64,000 nucleotides of DNA from Humulus lupulus (lineage: Eukaryota; Streptophyta; Magnoliopsida; Rosales; Cannabaceae). The notes beneath the pieces are model-generated. The model saw only the letters and a list, made by a program, of their open reading frames with translations. It ran no database searches and had not been told where the DNA came from. Both the position numbers and the translations under genes were made by a program. The stretch is from the NCBI RefSeq assembly GCF_963169125.1, contig NC_084798.1, forward strand, positions 105,169,970 through 105,233,969. The letters are read 5' to 3'. The stretch's first letter is position 1; each line of letters starts with the position of its first letter. Positions 63,386-64,000 of the stretch are shown in pieces.

Positions 63386-64000
63386 ATTAATGGTACTTAA
63401 GGATCAAGAGGTAATTAAAATGGTGAAATGTTAATCTTGACCAGCTCTAATTAACAAACTAATAAATGGAGGACATAACTACATTTATTGATTATATCAA
63501 TGGACTACAAGAGAAAACTCTGTAAATATAATTCTATAAATACTTAGAGTGTGATTCCATATTTATAGTAGAGTAATGATGGAACTAATAAATAAGATTA
63601 TTAGATTAAAGAGTTTAATTAATAATCTGGTTTATTGGAGCTTCGTATTATAAGTTCATGATCCCAGATCACCTTTGTCCTACACTGTCAAGGGTAAGGA
63701 TGTCAAAAGAAAGATTTGTAGAGAGAATGACATAATTGCAAATGAATTAATTTTCTAGGGCAAGGACATAATTATGTTATAATTATGGGTAATTTATTAA
63801 TTATGAATTAATTAATTATTTAACTATATAATTTTTTTTTAAATATAGGTTAAAATAAATATTAATCATGTTTCAATTAATATAAAAAGAGAGACTAATA
63901 ATTATCTTATTTAGAATAAGATATTTATTTATTTATGTTATAATTATCTTTTTATTTATGTTAATATAAAAAGGGTGACATAATTATGTTATAATTATGG
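63386..64000. other. A/T-rich sequence, probably another insert, to the window end
   Basis: Homology to the antisense gene of A ends near 63380. The sequence from about TGAATTAATGG (63385) is A/T-rich with a TATA-like CTATAAATAC at 63534 and a direct repeat GACATAATTATGTTATAATTATGG at about 63767 and 63977. It looks like an LTR start, but no end, primer site or duplication is in the window. Confidence 0.45.

Larger units (their letters stand above)
19890..64000 (+). mobile_element. Element B: Tat-like Ty3/gypsy, same family as A, multiply interrupted
   Basis: Visible parts: LTR remnant 19890-20106, gag 20173-24430, protease start to 24704, protease end and pol 57161-60500, antisense gene 61330-63385; the 3' LTR is off the right edge. 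Interruptions: solo LTR 20786-22646, element C 24705-57160, truncated LTR 58764-59391, solo LTR 62073-63202, and an unidentified insert from about 63386. Pol, the 64-bp repeats and the antisense gene closely resemble A. The ACATG duplications around C and the split protease show that the two halves were one element. Confidence 0.85.

Noticed and set aside
1..64000. Possible host genes between the elements
   Set aside because: Every open frame over about 100 codons is either gag/pol/transposase/antisense accessory sequence or lies inside an LTR or tandem repeat; no non-transposon protein family was recognised.

Overview
The window is plant nuclear DNA, almost certainly from a flowering plant (a dicot by overall feel; species not determinable by eye). 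I found no host gene, tRNA, rRNA or CRISPR array. Essentially all of it is nested transposable elements: Ty3/gypsy LTR retrotransposons of two kinds (Tekay/Del-like chromoviruses with LTRs of about 2.2-2.5 kb and an initiator-Met primer site; Tat-like elements with a second RNase H), two solo LTRs that look Copia-like, and one CACTA DNA transposon. All retroelement genes carry stops, frameshifts or lost catalytic residues.

Layout. 1-3653: minus-strand chromovirus M1 (gag, primer site, LTR). 3654-9196: long plus-strand chromovirus LTR E holding a complete solo LTR S1 (5559-8062, GATAT duplications). 9197-17859: Tat element A from protease to 3' LTR. 17860-about 19880: 3' region of Tat element F. 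About 19890 to beyond the right edge: Tat element B, of the same family as A. B is interrupted by a Copia-like solo LTR (20786-22646), by Tat element C (24705-57160, ACATG duplications on both sides), by a truncated chromovirus LTR (58764-59391), by another Copia-like solo LTR (62073-63202, ACAAG duplications) and probably by another insert from about 63386. Element C is itself interrupted by chromovirus D (31625-52417). D has the order LTR-internal-LTR-internal; its first LTR holds a solo LTR (32981-35189) and its second internal region holds a CACTA transposon (44540-52324, CCT duplications). B > C > D > CACTA is therefore a four-level nest with readable junctions.

How the genes relate. Each retroelement's gag-pol reads on plus (M1 on minus). 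The Tat elements also carry, between pol and 3' LTR, a gene on the opposite strand. It has its own TATA box just inside the 3' LTR, a leader exon, several GT-AG introns, a domain resembling Pfam PF04195 ('putative gypsy type transposon') and, in B and C, a readable coiled-coil exon. It is recognisable in all four Tat copies (A, B, C, F). Being antisense, its introns are not removable from the genomic RNA and so can survive reverse transcription. It resembles in position and logic the antisense gene23 reported for maize Grande, and is the most interesting system here. The CACTA element adds a broken TNP2-type transposase joined to remains of a Ulp1-like (C48) cysteine protease, plus arrays of palindromic subterminal boxes.
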